A model generated the notes under the pieces. It did no database searches. It was not told the DNA's origin and saw only the letters and a list, made by a program, of their open reading frames with translations. This document shows positions 17,160 to 25,971 of a DNA stretch of 64,000 nucleotides, one piece after another (positions within the stretch are counted from its first letter, which is position 1; each line of letters opens with the position of its first letter). The translations under genes were made by a program, and so were the position numbers. The DNA is from Desulfomonile tiedjei DSM 6799. Its GTDB lineage: Bacteria; Desulfobacterota; Desulfomonilia; Desulfomonilales; Desulfomonilaceae. The stretch is from NCBI RefSeq assembly GCF_000266945.1, contig NC_018025.1, forward strand, positions 868,001 through 932,000, read 5' to 3'.

Positions 17160-18578
17160 TCAATTCTGCTGACCCGATGCTGTTGGAATTACCTGCATGA
17201 CAGCGGAATCATGCAATTGCACGTGAGACAAGAAGAAAGGCCTTTTACCGCCCGCATTTCGGGGAATGTGATCGACTTGCTCCACGCGTATGTCCATAGC
17301 GTCCCACTGCATGTGTTCGCGTACCCGTTTTTCGAGTGTTTTCAGAGTGTGAGTCCCGAGTTTGTTCCATGGCACGACCTTAATATGTAGACTATTTAGA
17401 CTCTCTTGAACAATCTGGCTTTCTTTGACTTCATCCAGGTGGTGAAAGACAAAATTCAAACCGAGGGATGACACTACAGTGTTTCCGGGTGTTACGATGA
17501 GATCCGATTCCCTGCCAATGATCCCTGAAAGAGTAGGGTGTTGTCTTCCACAGGTGCAGGTTCCAAAACTTCCGGTCACAAGATCGCCCGTGCGATAGCG
17601 AAGGAACGGCATAACGAAATTGTGGAGATTCGTACCCACGATTTCAAAATATCCGCCGTGTCTGGGGACCAATTCTACGTATCCGGCTTCCATCTGAATG
17701 TGATATCCCCGGGCTTCCGCACATTGCATCGCGACTGCCACGGATTCCTCTTGACCGTACCAGTCGATGACAGGAGCTCCAATAGCGACTTCTATGGTTT
17801 CACGCATGTGCGGGTAAAGGTTTTCCGAAGAGGTAATGATATATCGCGGTGAGTGGATTTTTCTCCTATTTGTTTTCAGCCATCGTGCCAATACGTACAA
17901 ACAGGAAGGCCAGGCGCTGATGAAATCAGGCTTGAAGGAATTCAGCGCATCCGCTGTCTGGGCCAATTCGCGTTCATCACCTCTGTCAAGTGTGAGCCTC
18001 AATTCTCGCCCGACCCGATCGTATTCAAGCAATTTGTTAGGATTGGAGAATCGAAACACGCGAAAACGAGCTACGGAGTCGCTTTTTCTGTAACCTAACC
18101 AGAACATATGGCGTAAAGCCAGAGCGCGATCCATGGAAAGAGTTGCATCATCCACATAGAAATCGAAAGGTGAACCGGTGCTCCCGCTGGTATGCGCAGG
18201 ATCTCTCCTCCACGATCCCATATTCCTGGCTATGAGGTTGTTTCTTTCTCTAGTGATGATTCTCTTGGTCAAATAAGGAAGTTTTTTCAGGTCCTCGGAG
18301 GACTGAAAATCCTGGGGCTTCAGCCCGCGTTCGTCGAAAAGTCTCCTGTAATACGGTACGTTGGCAAAACAATGATGTATGAGAGGTTCGAGCTTTTTTT
18401 CCTGATAAGCAGTCAATTCTCTGTGATTCCAATGTTCGCTCTGTTCGAGCAAATGCAAAGCATCCCGAAATCCTTTACCATAACGCAGTTTCGGGGGTAT
18501 CAACCGATATATGAACTCAGCCCCCGCTACAAAGGGAGTAGGCGCTTTTCTTACATATGATTTGAGCCATTCGAGCAT
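17160..18578 (-). CDS. PaaK/CapK-like adenylate-forming enzyme (phenylacetate-CoA ligase family)
   Basis: 472 aa. It has the AMP-binding signature of the PaaK/F390-synthetase-like branch: HTSGSTGSPFDFYVDD (P-loop-like), later SSENLYPHMRETIEVAIGAPVIDWYGQEESVAVAMQC (Y-G-x-E motif) and RYRTGDLVTG. CTCGRQHPTLSGIIGRESD carries the C..C pair common in this family. Members occur in capsule and exopolysaccharide loci (CapK), where the acyl or aryl substrate is unknown. AGGAGA precedes the ATG. It is isolated on its strand, with the 95-bp element directly downstream. Confidence 0.85.
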   Translation of the reverse strand: MLEWLKSYVRKAPTPFVAGAEFIYRLIPPKLRYGKGFRDALHLLEQSEHWNHRELTAYQEKKLEPLIHHCFANVPYYRRLFDERGLKPQDFQSSEDLKKLPYLTKRIITRERNNLIARNMGSWRRDPAHTSGSTGSPFDFYVDDATLSMDRALALRHMFWLGYRKSDSVARFRVFRFSNPNKLLEYDRVGRELRLTLDRGDERELAQTADALNSFKPDFISAWPSCLYVLARWLKTNRRKIHSPRYIITSSENLYPHMRETIEVAIGAPVIDWYGQEESVAVAMQCAEARGYHIQMEAGYVELVPRHGGYFEIVGTNLHNFVMPFLRYRTGDLVTGSFGTCTCGRQHPTLSGIIGRESDLIVTPGNTVVSSLGLNFVFHHLDEVKESQIVQESLNSLHIKVVPWNKLGTHTLKTLEKRVREHMQWDAMDIRVEQVDHIPRNAGGKRPFFLSHVQLHDSAVMQVIPTASGQQN

Positions 18579-18957
18579 TGAAGATATTCTCCTGCCGGAA
18601 TAATTGACCTGAAACTCGCCTACAAATTCTCTGATTTCTCGATTACCAGATCTCTATACGAAAGCCCTCGTCCGCAATCTCTTTTGCATTAATTCCTGTT
18701 GCGTACTACAAACCTTTTTATACAGAAAAAGACACTTTAGATGAAAATGTAATTCTTTTTGCATATAAATCCTGCACAAGCAAATTACGGAGCTTCTTCT
18801 GTATCGAAATCTCGAGAAGCGTAACATTTTGATCTGAATTACGAGGTAGAGAGGTAAAGGTAGGCAAGGGGGGCTTTTGGGTGAAAAAAGCAAGGCGCCG
18901 GAACATGCTGGAATATTCCGACGCCGTACACCCACACTCCATTCGGGACAACTTCAG
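18579..18957. other. Intergenic spacer with one terminator, otherwise nothing clear
   Basis: 379 bp. Apart from the terminator-like hairpin listed separately no gene or repeat is supported. Two open frames of 77 and 93 codons on the minus strand lack a signal, ribosome-binding site or family features. Confidence 0.5.
18884..18925 (-). terminator. Rho-independent terminator of the outer-membrane protein gene
   Basis: Read on the minus strand, a stem GGCGTCGGAA / TTCCGGCGCC (10 bp, one mismatch) with a 12-nt loop is followed by TTGCTTTTTT. It lies 33 bp past the stop of the broken outer-membrane protein gene. Confidence 0.75.
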
Positions 18958-20127
18958 TTAATATCCCAACTCCAACTGAAGTCCCAGGGCGATGAAGGAC
19001 TTTGAATAACTGGAATCCGCAACTGAACTGGTTCCCGCCTGCCCCAGGAAATCGTCGGATTGCAGGACAAGTGCGTTGACCTGACCGTTACCTTCGATTT
19101 CATACCAACTACCGGTAAGCCAAAAGCCGGCCCGCAAACTCGGTGTTAGACCGATGGTGGCTTCCACAGATCCTTCCACAAATCGGCCGTTGTTCCCATC
19201 GAGTTCGTACTCTGTGCGCGTCACTTCGATGACCGGCGGGGCTACGTTATTTCTGCAGTTGATATCGAATGCATTGCGCCACTTGTTCCAGGCGAGGGGA
19301 CTTCCTATAATTCTCCATCGGTATTCCGGGTCCCAAATACTGGGGCACGGCTTCTTACAGTTTCTTCCTCTCAAACCGACATAGGGAATCCAGGTTTTTC
19401 CCATGGGATCACCGGCCAACTGACCGGTACCACCCGGTCATATACGTGCACAACTGATCCCTAAGCCTGGTGCCAGGCCGGCTGCAATTCCCACATCAGA
19501 AGCTTGAGCAAAGTTCCTCGGGTCTGCCATGGCGTAATCTATGTGCTCGGCCCGGAAGCCAAAATCAACTCCGAGACACGGCGTTACCATGATGGCCAGG
19601 CCACCTTCCATCATCCACCAGTGGACGTTCTTGGCAGTCCAAACCCAGGGAGACACCAGGTTTTGAGCATTATCAGGGGCCGGCAAGAGTGCCCGGCCGG
19701 TTGCATTCATGGTAATCGTGCCATCCTTCGGAACATTCGCACCAATCTGGTAATAGAGAATAAGACTGCGAACCGGCTCCAATTCGAACCCCAGAAAGCC
19801 GACCCAGAACCGCTCGTCCGTCATGCCCAGTGACATCTGCTCGAAATTGAACTGGGGATTTGCAGGATCGACATTCCTGAAGGGAAAATCCGCCTTCTCG
19901 GTTAACCACATCGGGCCTATCTTCCCAAATGCTCTCAATCCACATCCAGGGTCATTCAGGAGAACCGGACCCGGCTGGCAATTCGGAACCTGACCATGAC
20001 CCGGAGGGGTGCACTTGGAAGGCTGCGCCACACCCGGCATGGGCATGGGAGGAATTTGATAGGCTAGGCCGATACATGGTAACAGGGCGATAAACAAGGT
20101 GCAGAACAACAACCTCAATTTCAGCAT
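18958..20127 (-). pseudogene. Outer-membrane beta-barrel-like protein gene interrupted by an in-frame TGA
   Basis: From the ATG at 20127 (AGGAGG upstream) the frame encodes a signal peptide (MLKLRLLFCTLFIALLPCIGLAYQ), a Pro/Cys-rich segment, then alternating aromatic/hydrophobic strands typical of an outer-membrane barrel (MWLTEKADFPF, ERFWVGFLGFELEPVRSLILYYQIG, VHWWMMEGGLAIMVTPCLGVDFGFRAEHIDYAM). At 19440-19438 the same frame meets TGA after ISCARI, yet continues with barrel-like sequence to 18958, ending in the classic final strand SFIALGLQLELGY with C-terminal aromatic. The halves are 229 and 159 codons. A single nonsense change is the simplest reading; sequencing error, recoding, or independent expression of the first half are alternatives. 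The terminator follows the second half, so the full frame was once one gene. Confidence 0.7.
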
Positions 20128-20558
20128 AACCAGCCTCCTGATTCGGACAAAAGCCCGCACATAGATAATTTTTACCGTCTGCTCATGACGACATTCGGGT
20201 GAGTTCTTATATCATAAAATATATAGAAAAGTCCAGTTAATAAGCTGATTATCTAATTATTCAATTTAATAAAAAGTAAAAATATATTGATATAAAAGAT
20301 TATTAATTTGGATGTCAGGCGCTATTCGCTGCAAATGCCGGATTTGTTCGTGAAACGGGGTGCCAAAATTCATATTCTGTGTCATCTACACAATGGTTTG
20401 AGGTTTTTGTTTGACCCATAGTGTAATGAACGATAAGCTCGGTGAATGTTTGGACTATCCTTGATGGCAATGCCGCCAATACCGGGCAGACCGATTATTC
20501 GGCAGGAGCCGGCCTGGAGTGGGCATTGAGATACTCGATTGAATCCCAATGGTGACGC
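20128..20558. other. AT-rich divergent spacer
   Basis: About 430 bp between the divergent outer-membrane protein and deacetylase genes. The stretch 20215-20310 is strongly AT-rich with many TATA/TTAA steps and probably holds promoters for the outer-membrane protein gene. No coding frame or palindrome stands out. Confidence 0.5.
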
Positions 20559-21437
20559 ATGAATGCACGCTGGATTCTGAAGAGAGCAGCGAAATGGATT
20601 CTTGAATTTGGTATGACCCTGTCCGGAGCCGGGATGCTCTACAGGGCGAGCGCTGCATACCGGAACGGATTTAGAATCTTGACATATCATGGGGTGGAGG
20701 ACGATCCGACCGATTCTTACAGTATTAAGTCAGATCATTTTCGCTATCACATGGCTTATCTATCCGACCACTATCGCGTTATCGATATGTCGGAATATGT
20801 TGAGTGCCTGAACACCGGTCACGATTCCGGGCCGAACACGATTGCCGTAACCTTCGACGATGGGTACAGAGAATCCTGCACTACAGTGGCCGAGATTCTT
20901 CAACGACATAACATTCCTGCCACATTCTTTCTTGTCACGGACATCCTGGACAACGGTCCTCCGAATCCCGGACGGGAGTTCCTTTCCTGGTCTGAAGCCA
21001 GAGCCATGGTTTCAGCCGGTTTCTCATTCGGCTCGCATACCGTGAGTCACCGCAGTCTGGCGACTTTGACTTCCGACCAGGTGGTTGAAGAATTGGTGAC
21101 GTCGGGCAAGAGAATCGAGGAAGAACTGGGAGTCAGGCCAATCGGGATCTCCTATCCGTATGGGACTGTTCGAGATATTCCCTCTGATATCGCGGCTCAG
21201 GCTTCACGAGCCGGGTATTCCTATGGAGTAACCGCATTGCATGGACTGAATCGGATCGGGCTGAATCCGTTCTTGCTGCGCCGAACGAGTATTACGGCTG
21301 GCGATGGACCTCGCACATTCAGGATGATTCTCAAAGGAAATCTCGATCCGTGGTGTGTGGTGGACAAATGGGGATATCGTTTGCAGAGGCAGTATGACAG
21401 CCGGTTCAGCCCGGAAAAATACGAAGGCTCTCGTTGA
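20559..21437 (+). CDS. Polysaccharide deacetylase (NodB/CE4 family)
   Basis: 292 aa. CE4 motifs are in order: motif 1 TFDDGY near residue 98 (catalytic base and metal Asp), motif 2 SFGSHTVSHRSL (metal His pair H-x3-H), motif 3 ISYPYGTVRD, and a late RTSITAGDG region. An N-terminal segment of about 45 residues precedes RILTYHGVEDD, the usual start of the fold. It is expected to remove N-acetyl groups from a surface polysaccharide or peptidoglycan. GGTGACGC precedes the ATG. The glycan region upstream is its likely context, though it stands alone on its strand. Confidence 0.88.
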   Translation: MNARWILKRAAKWILEFGMTLSGAGMLYRASAAYRNGFRILTYHGVEDDPTDSYSIKSDHFRYHMAYLSDHYRVIDMSEYVECLNTGHDSGPNTIAVTFDDGYRESCTTVAEILQRHNIPATFFLVTDILDNGPPNPGREFLSWSEARAMVSAGFSFGSHTVSHRSLATLTSDQVVEELVTSGKRIEEELGVRPIGISYPYGTVRDIPSDIAAQASRAGYSYGVTALHGLNRIGLNPFLLRRTSITAGDGPRTFRMILKGNLDPWCVVDKWGYRLQRQYDSRFSPEKYEGSR

Positions 21438-21498
21438 CTCGGTTCGGAGAAGAACTTCTAAAAAGCTCCTCTCCCATCCTCCTTACTGCATGGCGTTC

Positions 21499-21593
21499 GA
21501 TTCAAATCCCCCCAGCCCCCTTTACGAAAGGGGGGATAAGAGGCAAGATCTTAATTCCTCCCTCATTAAAGGGAGGTTAGGGGGATTTGAATC
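21499..21593. repeat. CCCCCTTT/AAAGGGGG dispersed repeat, copy 1
   Basis: Terminal inverted repeats GATTCAAATCCCCC (left) and GGGGGATTTGAATC (right, 21580-21593) are perfect over 14 bp. Inside are two CCCTTTA..AAAGGGG hairpins. Related copies lie at 23399-23706 (interrupted) and 61563-61652. Confidence 0.7.
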
Positions 21594-21840
21594 CCCGACG
21601 TTACGTGAAAGTCCCATTTCCCTTTTGAATGGAAAGGGACGGCTCTACGATTTCTCTGATGATATTTTTCCAAGATTCGATCCGAGTCCGTTTGGGCGTT
21701 CACGGATATTTCAACTCGAAAAAAAAATTGACACACAATTCGGCTTCCAATGATATAATATCGCTGCTGATGCCATTCCCGATGTGGTACGGGAATTGCT
21801 ATCGTTGCTGGTTTGAAGAATTGGATTTCCGAGAACGTCA

Positions 21841-23256
21841 ATGAATACTCAACGGGCAGACGATATTTCGACCATTTTCACCCACTCTTCCGACGGGTTG
21901 GTTCTCTCGGACAGAGAGGGACGGATGTTGAGACTAAATCCTGCGTTTCGCCGCGTCAGTGGCCTCCCGAATAAACTGGCAATCGGTTACAGGGCAAATG
22001 AGCTCGTAGAAAGCGGTCTTCTGAGCGATTCTGCCATCGCCAGAGTTGCCGATACAGCCAAAGAAAGCACGGTCACCCTAATAACAGCAGCAAAGAAAGA
22101 AGTGCTGGCAACGGCTCGCCCCATTCTGGACGACGCGGGTGGCATGGTTGGAATAGTATGCAATCTCAGGAATCTTGGATTTTTCCACAGGAAAAATCGC
22201 TCGAAACCAGCGACCGACCCCCTGCAATCGGAAGAACACCAGGGTATCGTTGCCCAAAGTCCCAAGATGCTTCAAACTCTCGAACTGGCGACCGATCTGG
22301 CCAAACTCGACTGCAACATTCTTATTTTTGGTGAAACAGGCGTTGGCAAAGGCTTGTTGGCTCATTATGTGTATAGCAAGAGTACACGGGCTCAGACTGG
22401 CTCCTTCCTCAAAATCAACTGCTCTGCCATACCTGCATCTCTTTTCGAATCCGAACTCTTCGGATATGAGCGAGGCGCTTTCAGCGGGGCGCTTGAAACG
22501 GGTAAACCAGGACTTGTCGAGATGGCGGACAAAGGAGTCCTCTTTCTCGATGAAATCGGAGACATGCCGCCCGAACAGCAGGCAAAGCTACTCACTGTTA
22601 TCGAGGACGGCAGTTACGTCCGAGTCGGTGGAACATCGCAGCGACAGGTCGATGTGAGGATAATTGCTGCGACTAACCGGGATCTGACCAAGTTAGTCTC
22701 TAAGGGTCATTTCAGAGAAGATCTGTATTATCGCATTGCCGTCGTGCCGATCCATATCCCGCCACTTAGAGATCGACAAGAAGATATTAAACGGCTTCTA
22801 CTTCATTTTCAGGGAGTTTTTTCAGAGAAACACAGCCGCAAGCGGGTCTTGAGTCCACAGCTTTGTGACTGTCTTTGCCGTTATTCTTGGCCCGGCAATG
22901 TGAGAGAGTTGGCCAATCTTGTTGAGTGTCTCATTGTGACTGGAAAAGAAGAGGTGCTCAGCGAGCGCGATCTCTCTCGTTCCTTTCCCTTTGCCAGCCT
23001 TTGCTCGACTCCGGAGAAGCCTTTTCTTGCTTGCAGTGAATCGGAATCTCTCAAAGATCTTTTGGCAAATTACGAGCTTGAATTAGTAAAACGTGCCATA
23101 GAACAAAGTTCCTCGTACACCGAAGCTGCCCGCCTGCTCAAAACGAGTCTCTCAACCATCAACAGACATGCCAGACGTTTGAAGGGGGCTAACAAGAGCG
23201 TGGCCATATTCGCTTTTGCCCTACAGAGTGTCTGCTCCATTGTTTCCAGCGTGTAG
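21841..23256 (+). CDS. Sigma-54 activator with N-terminal PAS sensor (candidate regulator of the dehalogenase-like operon)
   Basis: 471 aa. An N-terminal PAS domain (residues about 8-110: FTHSSDGLVLSDREGRMLRLNPAFRRVSG) is followed by a sigma-54 AAA+ domain with Walker A GETGVGKG near residue 164, the sigma-54 contact loop ELFGYERGAFSGA (GAFSGA instead of GAFTGA), Walker B GVLFLDEIGD near 238 and FREDLYYRI. A C-terminal Fis-type helix-turn-helix is seen in YTEAARLLKTSLSTINRHARRL. No receiver domain is present, so it senses its signal directly through PAS. It ends 700 bp before an operon with a palindromic site and a strong -24/-12 promoter match, making it the obvious local activator. Confidence 0.9.
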   Translation: MNTQRADDISTIFTHSSDGLVLSDREGRMLRLNPAFRRVSGLPNKLAIGYRANELVESGLLSDSAIARVADTAKESTVTLITAAKKEVLATARPILDDAGGMVGIVCNLRNLGFFHRKNRSKPATDPLQSEEHQGIVAQSPKMLQTLELATDLAKLDCNILIFGETGVGKGLLAHYVYSKSTRAQTGSFLKINCSAIPASLFESELFGYERGAFSGALETGKPGLVEMADKGVLFLDEIGDMPPEQQAKLLTVIEDGSYVRVGGTSQRQVDVRIIAATNRDLTKLVSKGHFREDLYYRIAVVPIHIPPLRDRQEDIKRLLLHFQGVFSEKHSRKRVLSPQLCDCLCRYSWPGNVRELANLVECLIVTGKEEVLSERDLSRSFPFASLCSTPEKPFLACSESESLKDLLANYELELVKRAIEQSSSYTEAARLLKTSLSTINRHARRLKGANKSVAIFAFALQSVCSIVSSV

Positions 23257-23398
23257 TTTCCAATCGACACAATGCTGACCGGCAAACCGGTTACAATTCG
23301 TCTGGACAGCTCTTCTTTTTTGCACCAGCACCTTTTTCAGTATCCGCAAGAATTTTTCTCTCCAAAACGATTATAGTGTCTGCCCAAAAGTTTTGTCC

Positions 23399-23706
23399 GA
23401 TTCAAATCTCCCCAGCCCCCCTTTAAGGGGGGTAAGAGGCAACATCTTAATTCCCCCCTTATTAAAAGGGGGCAGGGAGCATAGGCGCTAACTTTTCTGC
23501 AATTCTTTGTCCCGCAGGGACTGAAGAAAATAGCCCGGTAATTCATTGCCGGGATTTTATGTATCCGCCGTCCCTCTGGACTCTAAAATCATTAGGTTTT
23601 TTCCTTATCCGGCGATGAATCGCCGACCTATTGTCAGTTGTTCCTCCGGAACAAACGACCAAAAACGCCATAAGTTAGCGCCTATGGGGGGCTGGGGGGA
23701 TTTTTC
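23399..23706. repeat. CCCCCTTT/AAAGGGGG dispersed repeat, copy 2, interrupted
   Basis: Left part GATTCAAATCTCCCCAGCCC onward (from 23399) matches copy 1, including AAGAGGCAA and CTTAATTCC blocks. The expected right end appears only after a 207-bp insertion, as GGGGGCTGGGGGGATTTTT. Confidence 0.6.
23480..23686. mobile_element. MITE-like element with perfect 15-bp terminal inverted repeats
   Basis: CATAGGCGCTAACTT (23480-23494) and AAGTTAGCGCCTATG (23672-23686) are exact inverted repeats. The interior has several short complementary blocks (CCGGTAATTCATTGCCGG; CGGCGATGAATCGCCG; GTTCCTCCGGAAC). No coding capacity. It interrupts copy 2 of the CCCCCTTT repeat, so it arrived later. Confidence 0.7.
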
Positions 23707-23792
23707 GACTAGCATCTGCACGAGTTTCAGTCATCTCTTTTGGCAATGACTATAACTGAACTGTTCATTGCCGATTTGCCAGCGTCATCCAT

Positions 23793-23822
23793 GAAACAGT
23801 AGGTCATCGATGACACTGTTTC
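23793..23822. promoter_or_regulatory. Nested palindrome, candidate enhancer (UAS) for the sigma-54 activator
   Basis: GAAACAGT (23793-23800) and ACTGTTTC (23815-23822) are perfect inverted repeats enclosing the 12-bp palindrome GTCATCGATGAC. It lies about 75-100 bp upstream of the -24 element, the usual place for an activator site. Confidence 0.6.
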
Positions 23823-23893
23823 GCTCCACCGACTGCTGAAGACAAATCAGTGAAATGGTCTTTTTCCGCGCCCGATCCAAATTCGCTCTAAAT

Positions 23894-23909
23894 CGGCACC
23901 GCTTTTGCA
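23894..23909 (+). promoter_or_regulatory. Sigma-54 (-24/-12) promoter of the dehalogenase-like operon
   Basis: CGGCACCGCTTTTGCA matches the consensus TGGCACGN4TTGCA at all but two fixed positions, with the required GG-to-GC spacing (GG 23895-23896, GC 23907-23908). The first gene of the operon starts 52 bp after it. Confidence 0.7.
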
Positions 23910-23960
23910 CCATGCCATTTCCGAGTTCGATGGAAATTTTGGAAAGACAGGCAGGAACGT

Positions 23961-24434
23961 ATGAAAAGCGGATTTCGAGACAAAAAGCTTGTATCGCGGT
24001 TGCTTCTGATCGTGGTCGGTTTTGTAGTCGCTACAGCTATAATCTTCGGCCTTTCTTCAAGAAAGATAAGACATGAATACTGCTGGGCAAAAGAGACCAC
24101 ATCAGGAGAGATGAACGAGACGCACATACAGCCCAGCGAGATCATGAACTCCCTCCGGAATGTCCGGGATCCCGAGATTGACATCAATATTGTGGATCTC
24201 GGGCTGGTGTACGAAGTCCGAACAGAAGGTACTGCCGTATTCATAACGATGACACTTACCACGCCTGCCTGCCCCTATGGCCTCGAATTAATACGAGACG
24301 TCAAAAAAGAAGTGATGAAAGAGAATGTGCGGTCGTTGCGGCTTATCGTCACCTTCGATCCTCCTTGGACAGTGGAGAAGATGGCTCCTGATATCGGGCT
24401 GAAGAGATTCAGTCAAGAGAGGAGCATGCAATGA
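23961..24434 (+). CDS. Membrane-anchored MIP18/DUF59 (SufT/PaaD-like) Fe-S assembly protein
   Basis: 157 aa. An N-terminal membrane helix (LVSRLLLIVVGFVVATAIIFGL) precedes a complete DUF59 domain at about residues 55-140: SLRNVRDPEIDINIVDLGLVYEV, MTLTTPACPYGLEL (the reactive Cys of the family) and IVTFDPPWTVEKMAP. DUF59 proteins help mature Fe-S clusters; most are soluble, so the anchor is unusual. As first gene of an operon that encodes many Fe-S proteins, it probably aids cluster insertion in them. AGGAACGT precedes the ATG. The next gene overlaps by 4 bp. Confidence 0.85.
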   Translation: MKSGFRDKKLVSRLLLIVVGFVVATAIIFGLSSRKIRHEYCWAKETTSGEMNETHIQPSEIMNSLRNVRDPEIDINIVDLGLVYEVRTEGTAVFITMTLTTPACPYGLELIRDVKKEVMKENVRSLRLIVTFDPPWTVEKMAPDIGLKRFSQERSMQ

Positions 24435-25066
24435 CTCTTCAGTCTTTGGGGTCTCATCTTTTGAGCGGGTTTGGTTTGGGATTGACTACCGGGCCGTTTT
24501 GCTTTGCTGCTTGCTTCCCGGTACTTCTCTCCTTTGTGCTCGGTGACAAGCCCGATGCCACAAAAGAGACGTGGCATTTCGTGGGACGTTTCATAGCCGG
24601 TCGTTTTGCCGCGTACATGATAGTCGGGTTCATATCGGCAACTCTCGGCGCGATGTTGGGGGCAGCGACCCACAAGATTTGCGGTATTGCATGGGTAATC
24701 TTGTCTCTCTCTCTCATCGCTCACGGGCTGGGCCTAAAACTTCCTCATGGCGGACTTTGTGAATGGATAGCCCGGCAACCTGATAGGAAGCTATTCCCCT
24801 ATCTTGTTGGGGGACTCACTGCACTCAATGTGTGCCCGCCAGTTCTCCTCGCCATAACGTATTCCCTTAAATCAGGAAATTCCACAGCGGGCATAGCGGT
24901 GTTTGGAGCGTTTTTCGTTGCGACAAGTCTTTTCATTCTTCCAGCGGGTTTCGCCGGATATCTGCAGCGACTTGGATTTGTTTCGTGGCTCGGTCGTCTT
25001 CTAGCCGTTGTGGTGGGAATTGTATTCCTTTGGGAAGGTTTTTCCCTCTTGCGAGGGTACATATGA
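24431..25066 (+). CDS. CcdA/DsbD-like (sulfite exporter TauE/SafE family) membrane protein
   Basis: 211 aa with six predicted membrane helices. Two Cys-containing motifs, GLTTGPFCFAACFPVLLSF and ALNVCPPVLLAITY, match the paired Cys of the DsbD/CcdA transmembrane domain. These proteins pass reducing equivalents across the inner membrane for cytochrome maturation or disulfide reduction. The ATGA overlap with the upstream gene indicates translational coupling. It may keep periplasmic Cys ligands of the operon's Fe-S proteins reduced, which is an inference. Confidence 0.8.
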   Translation: MTLQSLGSHLLSGFGLGLTTGPFCFAACFPVLLSFVLGDKPDATKETWHFVGRFIAGRFAAYMIVGFISATLGAMLGAATHKICGIAWVILSLSLIAHGLGLKLPHGGLCEWIARQPDRKLFPYLVGGLTALNVCPPVLLAITYSLKSGNSTAGIAVFGAFFVATSLFILPAGFAGYLQRLGFVSWLGRLLAVVVGIVFLWEGFSLLRGYI

Positions 25067-25497
25067 AAACCACTGCTTTTCCAGGGTCATTACCATACGG
25101 AAAAAAGAAGGTTACGTCTATGTACATGCTCCTCTTTTACGTGCTTGCTTGCGTCCTTATGGCATTATCCACAGTGTTAGCCGGTATACAATGGACCGAA
25201 GCCAATGGGGTTGGGCCGTACATTCGGCTTTTGCTCAACAAACCTTTCATAATCATCATTACCGTTACCATCTTTGTTTTGAGCGGCATTCTGACGCAAA
25301 TCGGAAAATTTCATTTCGATTTGTCCTACTACAAGATTTCAATCATCTGGTTTGCCACTTCTTGGGTAAGCTTGATCGTTTTGTGGCTTTGTCATGGCAT
25401 CAAACCCTGTCGAGCCGAATTGCTGGGACTGGCTCTCTGCCATCTGGGTCTCGCTGTGTCCATAGTAGGTCGAACTGAACAGGGTTTTTTGCCTTGA
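25063..25497 (+). CDS. Four-helix membrane protein, unknown function
   Basis: 144 aa from the ATG at 25063, which overlaps the upstream stop as ATGA and follows GAGGG. An alternative ATG at 25120 follows AAGAAGG and removes a 19-residue polar leader. The core has four hydrophobic segments (MLLFYVLACVLMALSTVLAG; PFIIIITVTIFVLSGILTQIG; ISIIWFATSWVSLIVLWLCHG; AELLGLALCHLGLAVSIVG), with an outline like half of an EamA/SMR transporter but no clear family match. Position in the operon suggests a membrane role with its neighbours. Confidence 0.65.
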   Translation: MKTTAFPGSLPYGKKKVTSMYMLLFYVLACVLMALSTVLAGIQWTEANGVGPYIRLLLNKPFIIIITVTIFVLSGILTQIGKFHFDLSYYKISIIWFATSWVSLIVLWLCHGIKPCRAELLGLALCHLGLAVSIVGRTEQGFLP

Positions 25498-25580
25498 GAC
25501 CACAAACGGATCGGCAACGGCCGAAGTGCTTGCGGTCGTTGTGAAAATAAGAAAGGCACGGAATCGAAAGGAGGTAAGCA

Positions 25581-25943
25581 ATGGAATCAGTAGTCAGTCA
25601 ACCGAGACCGATTCCGAACTGGGCATCCCGGTTATTCGCCCTACGGTGGTACGAGTGGCTCGGCTGGCTTCTAGAGGTAGGTCTCGTGTCCACGTTTATC
25701 CTGGTCACGGTCACCCAGTTTCTCGAAGACGAAGCACGAGGTGGATGGGTGATGATCGTGTTGACCATTCTCTTCTGCGCTCCGGGAGTGTGGATCTTGC
25801 TGGGGTATAGGCCTGCATTAGGGAGCAAACTTGGCAAACAAGATATTGGGTTGGCAATCGCTTTCGCGATTTGGGCCATACTTTTCATCTACTTGATCGG
25901 ATTTCTGCCACAACACGAACAGGGTCCTTTCGGGAGCCCCTAG
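25581..25943 (+). CDS. Membrane anchor-like protein (RdhB-like role), RWYEW motif
   Basis: 120 aa with three hydrophobic segments, directly 5' of the larger RdhA-like gene (28 bp). A striking LRWYEWLGWLLE motif at the start of the first helix recurs as RWYEWIGWTVE in the 61-aa protein at 28968-29153, next to the second RdhA-like gene. Dehalogenase catalytic subunits are normally paired with a small membrane protein, RdhB. This protein fills that position, but it has no sequence pattern I recognise from canonical RdhB. AAAGGAGG precedes the ATG. Confidence 0.65.
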   Translation: MESVVSQPRPIPNWASRLFALRWYEWLGWLLEVGLVSTFILVTVTQFLEDEARGGWVMIVLTILFCAPGVWILLGYRPALGSKLGKQDIGLAIAFAIWAILFIYLIGFLPQHEQGPFGSP

Positions 25944-25971
25944 CCGGAAGATTGGACAGGAGAACGTACCA

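Noticed and set aside
18718-18951. 77- and 93-codon minus-strand frames
   Set aside because: They overlap the terminator, have no ribosome-binding site and no protein character.
19438-19440. TGA as a selenocysteine codon in the outer-membrane protein
   Set aside because: No clear SECIS-like hairpin directly after it and the protein class is not a known selenoprotein; nonsense mutation is simpler.
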